DNA of 63,931 bases, from the NCBI GenBank assembly GCA_018333525.1, contig JAGXTF010000042.1:1-63931 (forward strand), given 5' to 3'. The first letter of the stretch is position 1. Each line of letters starts with the position of its first letter. A model generated the notes under the pieces. The model worked only from the letters and a program-made list of their open reading frames with translations. It searched no databases and was not told the origin of the DNA. The position numbers and the translations under genes are program-made. This stretch comes from Bacteroidota bacterium (lineage in GTDB: Bacteria; Bacteroidota; Bacteroidia; NS11-12g; UBA955). Positions 29,135-38,280 of this stretch are shown here, piece after piece.

Positions 29135-30010
29135 ATGTTCGTAAGTGGTTTTACCATAGCAAGAAATGTGGTTCGCGCGGATTATCCATTGCGTGAAGCA
29201 GTATTTTCTATACTCCCGGTATGCGATGAATTTGTTATCAGTGTTGGAGACAGCGATGATCGAACGCTGGAATACGTGAAAAGTTTTGGGGACCCAAAAA
29301 TTAAAATTATAGAAACGAAATGGGATGATAATTTACGGGTTGGTGGCAGGGTTCTTGCCCAGGAAACGAACAAGGCTAAAGACGCTGTAAACTCCAATGC
29401 AGACTGGCTTTTTTACATACAAGCAGATGAGTGTTTGCATGAAAAATATCTTTCTAAAATTCGCGATAAAATGCAAAGCGAATTAAAAAATGAAGAAATT
29501 GATGGTCTGCTTTTTGATTACAAACATTTTTACGGCAGTTATGATTATGAAGGCGACAGCAGAAAATGGTACCGCCAGGAAATTCGGGTGATACGCAACA
29601 ATCCGCAAATCACTTCTTATCGGGATGCGCAGGGATTTCGCCTTGGCAATGCAGATAAACTCACTGTAGTTCACAGTGGATGTACGATGTACCACTATGG
29701 TTGGGTAAAACATCCAAAATTACAACAGGCAAAACAAGAGCAATTTCACCGCATGTGGCACGACGACAATTACATGAAAAAGAATGTGTACCAAAGTGGT
29801 GATTTTGATTATCACAGCATAGATTCTCTGGCTAAATTCAACGGTACGCATCCTGCAATAATGCAGGCCAGGATTGACAAACAGAATTGGGTATTCGACC
29901 ATGATATTTCCAAAAAGAAGTTCAATCTAAAATCAGGGCTTCTGTATTTTATTGAAAAACTCACTGGTTGGCGGATTGGAGAATACAAAAATTACAAATT
30001 GCTGCATTGA
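29135..30010 (+). CDS. Glycosyltransferase family 2-like protein
   Basis: This protein of about 291 residues starts FVSGFTIARNVVRADYPLRE, typical of small GT2-type transferases in Bacteroidota. It has a GT-A-like acidic site VCDEFVISVGDSDDRTLEYV and a later QADE, which may hold the metal and sugar nucleotide. It is soluble, with no membrane helix and no signal peptide. The start is the ATG at 29135; a TTG at 29120 would add five residues. Its stop overlaps the start of the next lipoprotein gene. The acceptor is unknown, and the gene is not in an obvious polysaccharide cluster. Confidence 0.78.
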   Translation: MFVSGFTIARNVVRADYPLREAVFSILPVCDEFVISVGDSDDRTLEYVKSFGDPKIKIIETKWDDNLRVGGRVLAQETNKAKDAVNSNADWLFYIQADECLHEKYLSKIRDKMQSELKNEEIDGLLFDYKHFYGSYDYEGDSRKWYRQEIRVIRNNPQITSYRDAQGFRLGNADKLTVVHSGCTMYHYGWVKHPKLQQAKQEQFHRMWHDDNYMKKNVYQSGDFDYHSIDSLAKFNGTHPAIMQARIDKQNWVFDHDISKKKFNLKSGLLYFIEKLTGWRIGEYKNYKLLH

Positions 30011-30603
30011 AGAATTTGGTTTACATTGGATATTTTGTTATTTTCTTTATTTCCTGTAAAGGCAATTTAAAAAACATTAATCGGTTATCCGAGCCACAGA
30101 AAATTGTTCAACAAGACAGCATTTCCATTATTCTTGCCGCATATTCCTGCTTGTATTATTTGGAATCCGGTGCATATGATTCACTTGCGAAAATGGTGCA
30201 TCCTGAATCCGGACTTCGAATAGTTCCAATGGTAAATTGTACTCCATCCAACCCATTGTTCGGGGCACTGAAATTAAAAAGTATTTGGGACAGTGATAGC
30301 AGTATATTTTGGGGTATTGCAGATGGCAGCGGAGATTCTATTGTCTTGACCTTTGAGAATTACAAGAAAAAGTTTTTGCAAAATCGCGATTATAAAAGTG
30401 CTACACCTGAAATAACAAATAAACCTTTTCATTTTACCAATACGCGACAAAATATCCAGGAGTTTTTTCCAAAGAGCAACTTGGTTGATTTTACCGTAAA
30501 TCCAAAGGAAGATATGGATTGGGGAAGTTTGATTTTCGTATTTAAGATTTATGAAGGTCAATGGAAACTTGTTGGCATTTTGAGCAATTACTGGACTATT
30601 TGA
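30007..30603 (+). CDS. Lipoprotein of unknown function (TTG start)
   Basis: This frame of about 198 residues makes sense when started at the TTG at 30007, which overlaps the preceding stop as TTGA. It then opens MKNLVYIGYFVIFFISCKG, a signal with lipobox Ile-Ser-Cys. Longer forms from 29968 would run into the glycosyltransferase. I recognise no fold. The protein has conserved-looking features such as LESGAYDSLAKMVHPESGLR and ends KIYEGQWKLVGILSNYWTI, like small NTF2-like or DUF4348-type domains, which is only an impression. Confidence 0.7.
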   Translation: MKNLVYIGYFVIFFISCKGNLKNINRLSEPQKIVQQDSISIILAAYSCLYYLESGAYDSLAKMVHPESGLRIVPMVNCTPSNPLFGALKLKSIWDSDSSIFWGIADGSGDSIVLTFENYKKKFLQNRDYKSATPEITNKPFHFTNTRQNIQEFFPKSNLVDFTVNPKEDMDWGSLIFVFKIYEGQWKLVGILSNYWTI

Positions 30604-30629
30604 GGCCGGAACCTTTGTTCCTTTTTGAT

Positions 30630-30637
30630 TATCTTTG
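30630..30637 (+). promoter_or_regulatory. Probable -7 promoter element TATCTTTG
   Basis: This is an exact match to the Bacteroidota TAnnTTTG -7 consensus, seven bases before the ATG at 30645. A CTTTG further upstream is closer than the usual 17-23 bases, so the -33 element is unclear. Transcripts would be nearly leaderless. Confidence 0.4.
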
Positions 30638-30644
30638 AAAATAT

Positions 30645-31871
30645 ATGTCCGAACTGGAAGCAGATTTAATTATCATTGGAGGGGGTGCTGCCGGTTTTTT
30701 TTCAGCGATTCATGCTAAGGCTTCCAAGCCTAACTCTAAGGTATTAATATTAGAAAAAAGCAATAAAACACTCGCCAAAGTATTGGTGAGTGGAGGAGGA
30801 AGATGCAATGTTACATTTAACCAAACCGATCTTTCTGAATTGATTTCCAATTATCCCAGGGGAAGAAGTTTGTTAAAATGGGTATTGCGTAAATGGGGCG
30901 TGTTAAATACCATTCGTTGGTTTGAGGCGCATGGCGTGGAATTAAAAACAGAGGCTGACGGCAGAATGTTTCCTGTAACAGATTCATCTGCAACCATAGT
31001 CAATGCCTTGTGTAATGCGGCGTCAGACTTGGGTGTGCAAACCATTTTAGAAACCGGAATTCAGAAAATAGAAAAAACAGAATCCGGATTTTTATTATAT
31101 AGCAATCGCAATAAAACATTCTCCTGTAAAACTGTAGTTATTGCCTGTGGTGGTTTTCCAAAATTGGAACAATTTGGATTTTTAAGTGAATTGGGAATTG
31201 AAATAACCCCACCAGTTCCATCGTTGTTTACATTTAATATTCCCGACAAGCAATTACATGAATTGATGGGCTTGAGCGTGTTGGAAGGAAGGGTGAAAGT
31301 TACTGGAATCGACAAATGGTTTACCGGTCCTGTGCTAATTACGCACTGGGGATTAAGCGGGCCTGCAGTATTGAAGACATCCGCCTGGCTGGCAAGGGAG
31401 CTGCATGCAATGAACTATCAATTTGAAGCATTGGTGGACTGGACCTCCATGGGCGAAGAAAAAGCCAGGGAAGTTTTAGGAAGTGCTGTTTTGATGCATA
31501 ATGCCCGAAAAATCAGCAACACCAATCCATTTGATATTCCTTCACGACTTTGGGATTTTATATTAAAACGATCCGGTGTAAATGGAGAAAAACTCTGCAG
31601 GGATTTGAGCAAAACCGAAAAAAATAAAATTCTGGAAAACAGCATCAGATGCAGTTTTAAAGCAAATGGGAAAACGACATTTAAAGAGGAATTTGTAACC
31701 GCCGGAGGTGTTTCCATTTCTGAAATTAATATTGACAATCTGGAATGTAAAAAAATTCCGGGTTTATTTTTTGCAGGCGAGATTATTGATATGGATGGTA
31801 TTACCGGTGGTTTTAATTTTCAGGCTGCCTGGGCAACGGGATATATCGCAGGTAGCAGCGCGATGAAATAA
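30645..31871 (+). CDS. BaiN/HI0933-family flavoprotein (NAD(P)/FAD-dependent oxidoreductase)
   Basis: This 408-residue flavoprotein is of the HI0933/YhiN type. The Rossmann FAD site is IIIGGGAAGFFSAIHA, followed by VSGGGRCNVT, PRGRSLLKWVL, TADGRMFPV-like ETEADGRMFPVT and the C-terminal FAD signature PGLFFAGEIIDMDGITGGFN followed by FQAAWATG. Length and motif order match the family. Members are annotated as oxidoreductases. A bile-acid role is known only for the Clostridium BaiN protein, and the natural substrate of most members is unknown. It probably stands alone with its own promoter. Confidence 0.92.
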   Translation: MSELEADLIIIGGGAAGFFSAIHAKASKPNSKVLILEKSNKTLAKVLVSGGGRCNVTFNQTDLSELISNYPRGRSLLKWVLRKWGVLNTIRWFEAHGVELKTEADGRMFPVTDSSATIVNALCNAASDLGVQTILETGIQKIEKTESGFLLYSNRNKTFSCKTVVIACGGFPKLEQFGFLSELGIEITPPVPSLFTFNIPDKQLHELMGLSVLEGRVKVTGIDKWFTGPVLITHWGLSGPAVLKTSAWLARELHAMNYQFEALVDWTSMGEEKAREVLGSAVLMHNARKISNTNPFDIPSRLWDFILKRSGVNGEKLCRDLSKTEKNKILENSIRCSFKANGKTTFKEEFVTAGGVSISEINIDNLECKKIPGLFFAGEIIDMDGITGGFNFQAAWATGYIAGSSAMK

Positions 31872-31911
31872 AGTCGAAAGGATTCATCTGCATTCGGATA
31901 CTTATTTAACC

Positions 31912-31919
31912 TAAATTTG
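31912..31919 (+). promoter_or_regulatory. Probable -7 promoter element TAAATTTG
   Basis: An exact TAnnTTTG match lying five bases before the methyltransferase ATG at 31925, the same spacing as in several other genes of the window. No clear -33 TTG is visible. Confidence 0.4.
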
Positions 31920-31924
31920 CGGCA

Positions 31925-32653
31925 ATGCGTTATCGCGAAGTATTGTACTCCAATTACCATACTACCCAAAGTGGCAGGGCTTCCAATACGGATAAAACCA
32001 CCCTTTTTCAAAGAGAAAAAAGGCAATTTGCAAGAGAAATATTGCCGAGAATTCAAGGCAAATCCAAAGATGCAGTAATATTTGACATGGGTTGTGGCAG
32101 CGGTAGTTTGCTGAAAGCTTTGCAGGATAATGGATATTCAAATGCACATGGCATGGACATCAGTCCGGAACAGGTAGCATTAGCCTCCAATATGGGCGTT
32201 TCCAATGTTCAGGAAGGTGATGCGCTGGAATATGTAAAATCACAAAAAAATGCATTTGATATTTTATTCGGTATGGATATCATTGAACATTTTACCAAGG
32301 ATGAATTGGTAGATTTGCTACAACATATTCAGCAATCCCTAAAGCCGGGTGGGATGGCTATTTTTCGCACTCCGAATATGGATGCATTTTTATCTTCGGT
32401 TTTTGCAAATGGAGATTTTACCCACGAAAATTACATGAATGCATCATCAGCCCAGCAGGTTTGTTTGGCTTGCGGGTTTAGAGAAGTTAAGGTTTACCCC
32501 GGATTGATGTATATTGAAAATCCGATAAAAGAAATGTTGCGAAAGTGCGCTTCACTTATTGTTAAATTGCGCTTGCGTTTGTATTTGTTTGCAACAGCCA
32601 GAAGCAGTAAAAATGTGCTTTGGAGTCCGAATATGATTATCGTTGCCAAATGA
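31925..32653 (+). CDS. Class I SAM-dependent methyltransferase
   Basis: This 242-residue methyltransferase of the Methyltransf_23 type has the SAM-binding glycine loop VIFDMGCGSGSLLKAL and the acidic residue after strand 2 (GMDISPEQVALA). It continues with DILFGMDIIEHF and LKPGGMAIFRTPN. Proteins of this sort in Bacteroidota often act on quinones, lipids or surface sugars, and the frequent LKPGGM-RTPN ending favours polysaccharide or sugar methylation. The neighbours give no firm substrate. The C-terminal 50 residues (MLRKCASLIVKLRLRLYLFA) are hydrophobic and basic and could bind membrane. Confidence 0.88.
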   Translation: MRYREVLYSNYHTTQSGRASNTDKTTLFQREKRQFAREILPRIQGKSKDAVIFDMGCGSGSLLKALQDNGYSNAHGMDISPEQVALASNMGVSNVQEGDALEYVKSQKNAFDILFGMDIIEHFTKDELVDLLQHIQQSLKPGGMAIFRTPNMDAFLSSVFANGDFTHENYMNASSAQQVCLACGFREVKVYPGLMYIENPIKEMLRKCASLIVKLRLRLYLFATARSSKNVLWSPNMIIVAK

Positions 32654-32716
32654 AAAATCACGACGCATTTTAATATTTAATGATCAAAATTTCAACGAGG
32701 AAAGAAGCATAAAACT

Positions 32717-33478
32717 ATGAACAAAATTGCATTTATTACCGGAGCGAGCAGCGGCATTGGAGAAGCATGTGCACATATTTTGGCCGCCCACAAATATGAT
32801 TTGATTCTCAATGCAAGACGCGCCGATAAATTGAAGGAGCTGGCAAATACATTGCAGGACCAATATGAAATCCAAACCCAATTAATTCCATTTGATGTGC
32901 GAAATAAAGGGGATGTGCATCGGGAAATTCATCATTTACCGGAAAAGTGGCGACATATTGATGTGCTGATAAATAATGCGGGACTTGCCAAAGGGCTCTC
33001 TCATTTTTTTGAAGGGAATTCAGAAGATTGGGACACCATGATTGACACCAATGTGAAAGGATTAATGTATGTGAGCCGGGAAATTGCACCCTGGATGATT
33101 GAAAACAAATCGGGTCATATTGTAAATATCGGCTCTATTGCGGGTAAAGAAATATACGACAAGGGAAATGTATACGTTGGCACCAAACATGCCGTAGATG
33201 CCATTTCTAAAAGCATGAGACTGGAATTGAGCAGCCACAATGTGCGGGTTACAGCAATCCATCCGGGTGCAGTTGAAACTGAATTTTCTCTGGTTCGATT
33301 TAATGGAGATGCTGAACGTGCAAAAACGGTATACCAGGGATTCGATAATCTGGTTGCAACGGATATTGCAGATGCAGTTTATTGGGCAATAAGCAGACCA
33401 GCACATGTAAATATCAATGAACTCACTATTATGCCAACTGCCCAGCCCATGGCCGGAGTAATACATCGCAAATCATGA
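32717..33478 (+). CDS. Short-chain dehydrogenase/reductase (YdfG-like)
   Basis: This 253-residue SDR has the NAD(P) site TGASSGIGEA, then NNAG, active-site Ser in IVNIGSIAGKE and the catalytic YxxxK (YVGTK). An Arg in the first turn (LNARRADKL) favours NADP. The ending ELTIMPTAQPMAG is the mark of the YdfG/serine dehydrogenase branch, which oxidises L-serine, L-allo-threonine and 3-hydroxy acids. Its stop overlaps the start of the SUI1-like gene (ATGA), so the two are co-translated. Confidence 0.92.
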   Translation: MNKIAFITGASSGIGEACAHILAAHKYDLILNARRADKLKELANTLQDQYEIQTQLIPFDVRNKGDVHREIHHLPEKWRHIDVLINNAGLAKGLSHFFEGNSEDWDTMIDTNVKGLMYVSREIAPWMIENKSGHIVNIGSIAGKEIYDKGNVYVGTKHAVDAISKSMRLELSSHNVRVTAIHPGAVETEFSLVRFNGDAERAKTVYQGFDNLVATDIADAVYWAISRPAHVNINELTIMPTAQPMAGVIHRKS

Positions 33479-33798
33479 GCAAAAAAAACCGAAACGGTAT
33501 TGTGTATTCTACCGACCCCAATTACCAATACGATTATGGAAATTCATCGCAGCGAAATACCCTGCCTCCGGAGCAGCAAACTCTGTATTTGCGACGTGAA
33601 GTGCGCAATGGAAAACCGGTGATTGTGATTAAGGAATTCATTGGAAAAAACGAGGATCTGAAAGAACTGGAAAAGAAATTAAAAAACCATTGTGGCGTAG
33701 GTGGGAGTAACAAGGATGGAGATATTTTAATTCAAGGAGAAAACAAAGAAAAGATTCAGGCGTTTTTGGTGAAACTGGGGTATAAGACGAAGGGCTAA
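33475..33798 (+). CDS. SUI1/eIF1-family translation initiation factor (YciH-like)
   Basis: This 107-residue protein has a short acidic or polar start and then the SUI1 core: TLYLRREVRNGKPVIVIKEF, LKELEKKLKNHCGVGG, DGDILIQGENKEKIQAFL and LGYK. The core is about 75 residues, as in bacterial YciH. Such factors can act on start-codon fidelity and, in E. coli, on translation under stress. Translation is coupled to the SDR through a four-base overlap. No downstream gene is coupled. Confidence 0.93.
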   Translation: MSKKNRNGIVYSTDPNYQYDYGNSSQRNTLPPEQQTLYLRREVRNGKPVIVIKEFIGKNEDLKELEKKLKNHCGVGGSNKDGDILIQGENKEKIQAFLVKLGYKTKG

Positions 33799-33849
33799 GC
33801 AGAGGGTACGGGTTACGAGTTTTGGGTTCGTTTGGATATAATTGGTTTA

Positions 33850-34581
33850 CTATTTTCGAGCTTTTTTGCAATAAACCCAATCATAAAATGGGAAATAATC
33901 TTTATTTTCATTCCTTTCTTCCACATACATACCACTTGGAACAATTCTGAAATGAACCAATTCCTTCTTTCTTAAGTTAACTGAATTTCCATCTTTACTT
34001 TTCATTAAAATTTGAGATATGGGTCGTCCATCATAGGGAAATGTTTCTTCCAAATCTACGAGTACCCAGTTCTCTTCATTTGAAATCACGATGCGTTTAT
34101 TCACAATTCCATACATGGGGAAGAAATCTGCTAATTCTCCATCATTTCGAAATTTGTCAAATACAATTCTTCGACCTTTAAGGCTAGAAACTTCAATGAT
34201 CCGATAGAATGCCAAATAGCCAATCACCAGAAAATTAAATTTAATTCCAAAAGCATATTCTGCTTTAACCCAATAAAATCCAAATCTAAGGTCGAAGATT
34301 TGTGAAGCATCCCAAATTGGTCTGTAAACCCACAATCCTGTATTTCCATCCATTATAGATCTTTCAATAATAATTGCCTGTGCAATAATCCAGATGTAGA
34401 TAAGCGTTTTATGAATTCGTAAATTCGAAAAATAACTGGCGGCAGCAGCTACGCCAACAAGTGAAATTAGATTTGAAACGCATATTAAATTCTGAATGTG
34501 CTGAAAAATATTAATTACGCTTACTATAACTACAACAATTGGGACAAAAACATCTCGTGGATCATATTTAAATTTTGGCAT
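33850..34581 (-). CDS. Membrane protein of unknown function
   Basis: This protein of 243 residues has about four hydrophobic helices in its first 130 residues (VFVPIVVVIVSVINIFQ, LISLVGVAAAASYFS, LIYIWIIAQAIIIE, FNFLVIGYLAFYRIIEV). A soluble C-terminal domain of about 110 residues is rich in Glu, Lys and aromatic residues. I do not recognise it. No neighbour is in the same orientation within an operon-like distance: about 230 bases of empty sequence separate it from the large envelope gene upstream of which it is not part. The start is an ATG at 34581. Confidence 0.65.
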   Translation of the reverse strand: MPKFKYDPRDVFVPIVVVIVSVINIFQHIQNLICVSNLISLVGVAAAASYFSNLRIHKTLIYIWIIAQAIIIERSIMDGNTGLWVYRPIWDASQIFDLRFGFYWVKAEYAFGIKFNFLVIGYLAFYRIIEVSSLKGRRIVFDKFRNDGELADFFPMYGIVNKRIVISNEENWVLVDLEETFPYDGRPISQILMKSKDGNSVNLRKKELVHFRIVPSGMYVEERNENKDYFPFYDWVYCKKARK

Positions 34582-34810
34582 AATTTGAAAAATAAAAACC
34601 CAAATATAGTAAATTTTCGATGGTTGGTTAATCCTTTAAATAATTGTCAATTGGATGCGGATTGCATTAGTACCATACTAAAATCTTTACCTGTGATTAT
34701 CACTACTTATAAAGTTTAAGTCCTCAGGTTGCTTGGAACGGAGTGCCAAAGCTTCTTACATCCAATAACTAAAATTAGCAGTGTCTCTCGTACTTGCAGT
34801 TACAATTATA

Positions 34811-37800
34811 TCAAAACAAATATCTCGCTTCTGCCCTGCCCACATGGATGAGTTTTACGTCTGCGGTTTTGCGGCCTTCGTAACTGAGGGACATTTGTAT
34901 GTTTTTTGAGATCTGAAACCGAAGGTCAATAGTGCCGCGATAGTTTTTACCGGAACTGAATCCCTGCAAAATATCGTATGCCAGAGTAGTGCCTTTCTTT
35001 TGCAAATAGCGCGCATCCAATATGGTAAGTTTCATTTCCAGCATTCCACTTTTTCCCAAACTTTTATTGGCTTGTATACCGCCTTCATACAATTGGGCAA
35101 TATGCATAGTATCATTTTTATAATCGGACCAACGACCGTTCAACCCCAAACGGAAGCGCGTTCCCGGCTGAATGGTAATCACCGGTTCCAGTGATTTCAT
35201 GGTATAGGAAAAATTATTTAATGGCACAAATTCCGACGAATATGCGCTGCTTTTATTTTCAAATCCCAAACGAATCTGCATCTTATTCTGCAAGTTCAAT
35301 CTGCTGAAAACCTGTTTGGAAAGCGTATTCTTAAAATCAAAACCATTGGTAAAATACAATTTACTTCCCCGTTGTTGCAGATTAAATTGCATCATCCATT
35401 TTCCATCATTGGTTTCATATTCAAACAACTCCCTGAAATAACTGTTAAATGAAAGTAGTGATTTTGTATTTGCCTGCTGTACAAAAGGAACCAAACGCTG
35501 AAACCAGCTGCTGTCCGTTGATTTTCCGGTATAATTCCAGGTAACCCTGTTGGTGAATTTCCCCGGCTTCTTCTTCATTTTTTTAAATTCCGGCTGAATT
35601 AAAATATTGCCGTTGAATTCTGTTCCCTGGGATTTGATATACGTTCCGGTTGGCACCAACAAGCGAATATATTTTGCCTGATCTTTAAACGGTGTTTCCT
35701 GAAATTCATTCACCTCTTTTTGGCCATTGCCATTAAAATCCACCCAGGTGTAGAATCCTTGTCCGGCGGGAACTTCAAAATAGGTAAACTGTCTTTGTTG
35801 TTCTCTTCCGCTAATGGTTTGGTAATAGAAATTGCCATGCATAGCATTCAATACCTTGGCAAAACCATATTCCAGTCTTCCTGCAATATGGTTTTCGGTG
35901 CTATATAAATTCTTAAAAAAGGTATCGAGTAAAACCATTTGTCTGAAATTTCCGGAGACTTTAAAATTGGTGGATTTTCCACTTTTCCCATAAAACTCAA
36001 TGGAGCCGTTTCTCGCTACAGAAGCATCTTCCAATTGAAAATTTCGAATATTTTTATTTTTTCTTTCTTGTGCCTGAATATTCAAATTCCATTTTTTCCA
36101 GGACTTATTCAATTGCATTCCTGCAGATTGAAATGCATAATTCTGCTGCAATTCCTGTCCCAGTGTATTTGTAAATTTGCTTTTTTCATCCTGAACGGAA
36201 AACACCAAATTGCTCTTCTTTAGCTTCCATCCCAAATCGGAATATATTTTTTCAAAGTGGTTGTGAATACCTGAAACTTCGGCTTCTGAAATTTGAACAG
36301 AAGGCTGAATATAAAAGGACTTTTGCCGGAAATAAATTCCGGTTTTAAAGTTTCTTGCATCCAGATTTCCGGTTTTGTTCATACCCGCACTATTGGTCCA
36401 GGAGAATTTATCTTTTTTTCCAATTTCTACTCCGGCTATTAAATATCCCGAATTTTTTGGATCCAATCCATTTTCCGGATTGTACAGACTGCGGTTCCAT
36501 TCTCTGCCAAACTCCACATCCCGGTAACGTTCAATACTCGTAAAATATTTACTGGTTTGCTCTGCCTGTAATTTGCTTTGGATATACCATTTCCCTGCTG
36601 TGTCCTTTTTAAATAATTTTCGTTTATCGGTAATGGAAATATTAGCGGCCATCCCTGAATTGTCTGCATCTCCAATTGCGGAAAATAAATTCCTGTCATT
36701 ATTTGAAAAAGCGAGATTGGAATTTACCGTTGTATTCTTAGTTAATTTCCATGCAAGTCCTCCTTCTGCCATTGTAAGTCTGTTTGGTGCCTGAATGCGT
36801 GTTAGGGGTTCGTAATCTCCGGCAGGAACCCCGGAAATATATCCCACATATTTATACACTTTTCCATTTGCGGTTGTAGCTGTAACTGAATATGTTCCCT
36901 TGCCCACACCCACATAACTAAAGGTTACACGATAAAATACTTTATGGGTATCTGCAGCTTCCACATATTCATAGAAATCAATTCCACCGGTATCTTTTAG
37001 AATATAATTCGGTTCATTTCCATTAAATGCCTGCAGTTTCCGCCCCCCCGGAAATAAAGCCAATGTGGGATCATCTCCGGCATTTCGCAATATTTCTCTG
37101 GCCGTTAAACCGGTAGAAGAATCGGTGAGTTCCAAATCCTGTTGTATAGGCTGTGATTTGGAATCCTGCTCCGAATATATGGCAGCAAACCAGGTTGCAT
37201 TCTTATGTTGTATGGTAGCATTTGCACCTGTAACCGAACGGGTGTAAAAGCGATCGCTGTATTGAAATTCCACCACAATTCTGCTATAGGCAGTTATGAT
37301 ATGTTTGGGAGTAAATGTAATTTCACCTGCATTGTAATCTATAACATAATCCGATTGTAGTCCGCGCTCCATTTTTTGACCATCGAGATAAACCACTTCA
37401 GTTCCGGAAACTACAATTACAAATTGCTCTCCCCTGCTGCCAGAAAGCCTATAAGGACCTTGCAATCCTTCCGTTCCGTTGATTTCATTTCTGCTAAAAC
37501 GACCTCTTGCCAATGCCGCTGCAATTTCCCATTTCACAGCACTTTTACCCAAAGAATCGGTTCCATATAATTGCAAACCGCGATTTTTTTTGGAGTATTT
37601 CATAAATCTTGCAGAAGCAGAACTCTGAAACAGATAATCCCCTAAAAGCACATTTAAATGCGGCATGTGCAGTGCAATATATATGCGATCGAAATCTTGT
37701 AAAGTAGTGGTAGTTCCTTCCGGTTGAAACGGATATTCCTGATCGGTAACTGCTCCTTCAATTTCAATATCTTTACCCACTTTTCCATGCATGCGTAAAT

Positions 37801-38275
37801 TCAGACTGGAATTTAAAACTATGTCCTGTGCATTGCCAAAAGACAATCCGCGCAGAAGTGTACCATCGGTAACTACGGTTTCTTCAGTTTGAATGGATGT
37901 GTTTCCGCTTTCGACTCCTGTAATTGGCACACCTCCGGTAGAAGTGATATTGGCATCCCGGTGTTTTCTGGTCTTTAAAAGCCATTCAGGAAGTGTGTAA
38001 TACAATATTCGCAGTGTATCGACGTGTTTTCCCTTTTGCAATAAAATAGCTCTGTAATCCTTTACGAAAACAAAATCGGTTCCAGCCTTTAATAATTCAC
38101 CATCTGCAAAAACTTTTACGGTTGTTGACACCATGGGTAGAGAATCTATAACAATGGTATCGGAAGAATGCACCAATATTTTGCTCTTTTCCTGTGCTGA
38201 TAAATTACCAGCATGAATCAGAAAAACAAGAATGAATAAGACGGGATGTAAGAAATATGTAAAGTATTTCTTCAA
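34811..38275 (-). CDS. Large outer-membrane/surface protein of unknown function (1154 residues)
   Basis: This exported protein starts at TTG with the signal peptide KKYFTYFLHPVLFILVFLIH and a mature start near SAQEK. A region near residues 120-320 resembles segments seen in large Bacteroidota surface proteins: LLRGLSFGNAQDIVLNSSLN, LGDYLFQSSASARFMKYSKK and the motif VVYLDGQKMERGLQSDYVID followed by YNAGEITFTPKH. The second half has regular alternating strands ending near FRLGLNGRWSDYKN and YEGRKTADVKLIHVGRAEAR, consistent with a beta-barrel. I cannot name it. It is five bases from the kinase gene and is probably cotranscribed behind it, so the kinase and this protein may work together. Confidence 0.75.
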   Translation of the reverse strand: MKKYFTYFLHPVLFILVFLIHAGNLSAQEKSKILVHSSDTIVIDSLPMVSTTVKVFADGELLKAGTDFVFVKDYRAILLQKGKHVDTLRILYYTLPEWLLKTRKHRDANITSTGGVPITGVESGNTSIQTEETVVTDGTLLRGLSFGNAQDIVLNSSLNLRMHGKVGKDIEIEGAVTDQEYPFQPEGTTTTLQDFDRIYIALHMPHLNVLLGDYLFQSSASARFMKYSKKNRGLQLYGTDSLGKSAVKWEIAAALARGRFSRNEINGTEGLQGPYRLSGSRGEQFVIVVSGTEVVYLDGQKMERGLQSDYVIDYNAGEITFTPKHIITAYSRIVVEFQYSDRFYTRSVTGANATIQHKNATWFAAIYSEQDSKSQPIQQDLELTDSSTGLTAREILRNAGDDPTLALFPGGRKLQAFNGNEPNYILKDTGGIDFYEYVEAADTHKVFYRVTFSYVGVGKGTYSVTATTANGKVYKYVGYISGVPAGDYEPLTRIQAPNRLTMAEGGLAWKLTKNTTVNSNLAFSNNDRNLFSAIGDADNSGMAANISITDKRKLFKKDTAGKWYIQSKLQAEQTSKYFTSIERYRDVEFGREWNRSLYNPENGLDPKNSGYLIAGVEIGKKDKFSWTNSAGMNKTGNLDARNFKTGIYFRQKSFYIQPSVQISEAEVSGIHNHFEKIYSDLGWKLKKSNLVFSVQDEKSKFTNTLGQELQQNYAFQSAGMQLNKSWKKWNLNIQAQERKNKNIRNFQLEDASVARNGSIEFYGKSGKSTNFKVSGNFRQMVLLDTFFKNLYSTENHIAGRLEYGFAKVLNAMHGNFYYQTISGREQQRQFTYFEVPAGQGFYTWVDFNGNGQKEVNEFQETPFKDQAKYIRLLVPTGTYIKSQGTEFNGNILIQPEFKKMKKKPGKFTNRVTWNYTGKSTDSSWFQRLVPFVQQANTKSLLSFNSYFRELFEYETNDGKWMMQFNLQQRGSKLYFTNGFDFKNTLSKQVFSRLNLQNKMQIRLGFENKSSAYSSEFVPLNNFSYTMKSLEPVITIQPGTRFRLGLNGRWSDYKNDTMHIAQLYEGGIQANKSLGKSGMLEMKLTILDARYLQKKGTTLAYDILQGFSSGKNYRGTIDLRFQISKNIQMSLSYEGRKTADVKLIHVGRAEARYLF

Positions 38276-38280
38276 AGAAT

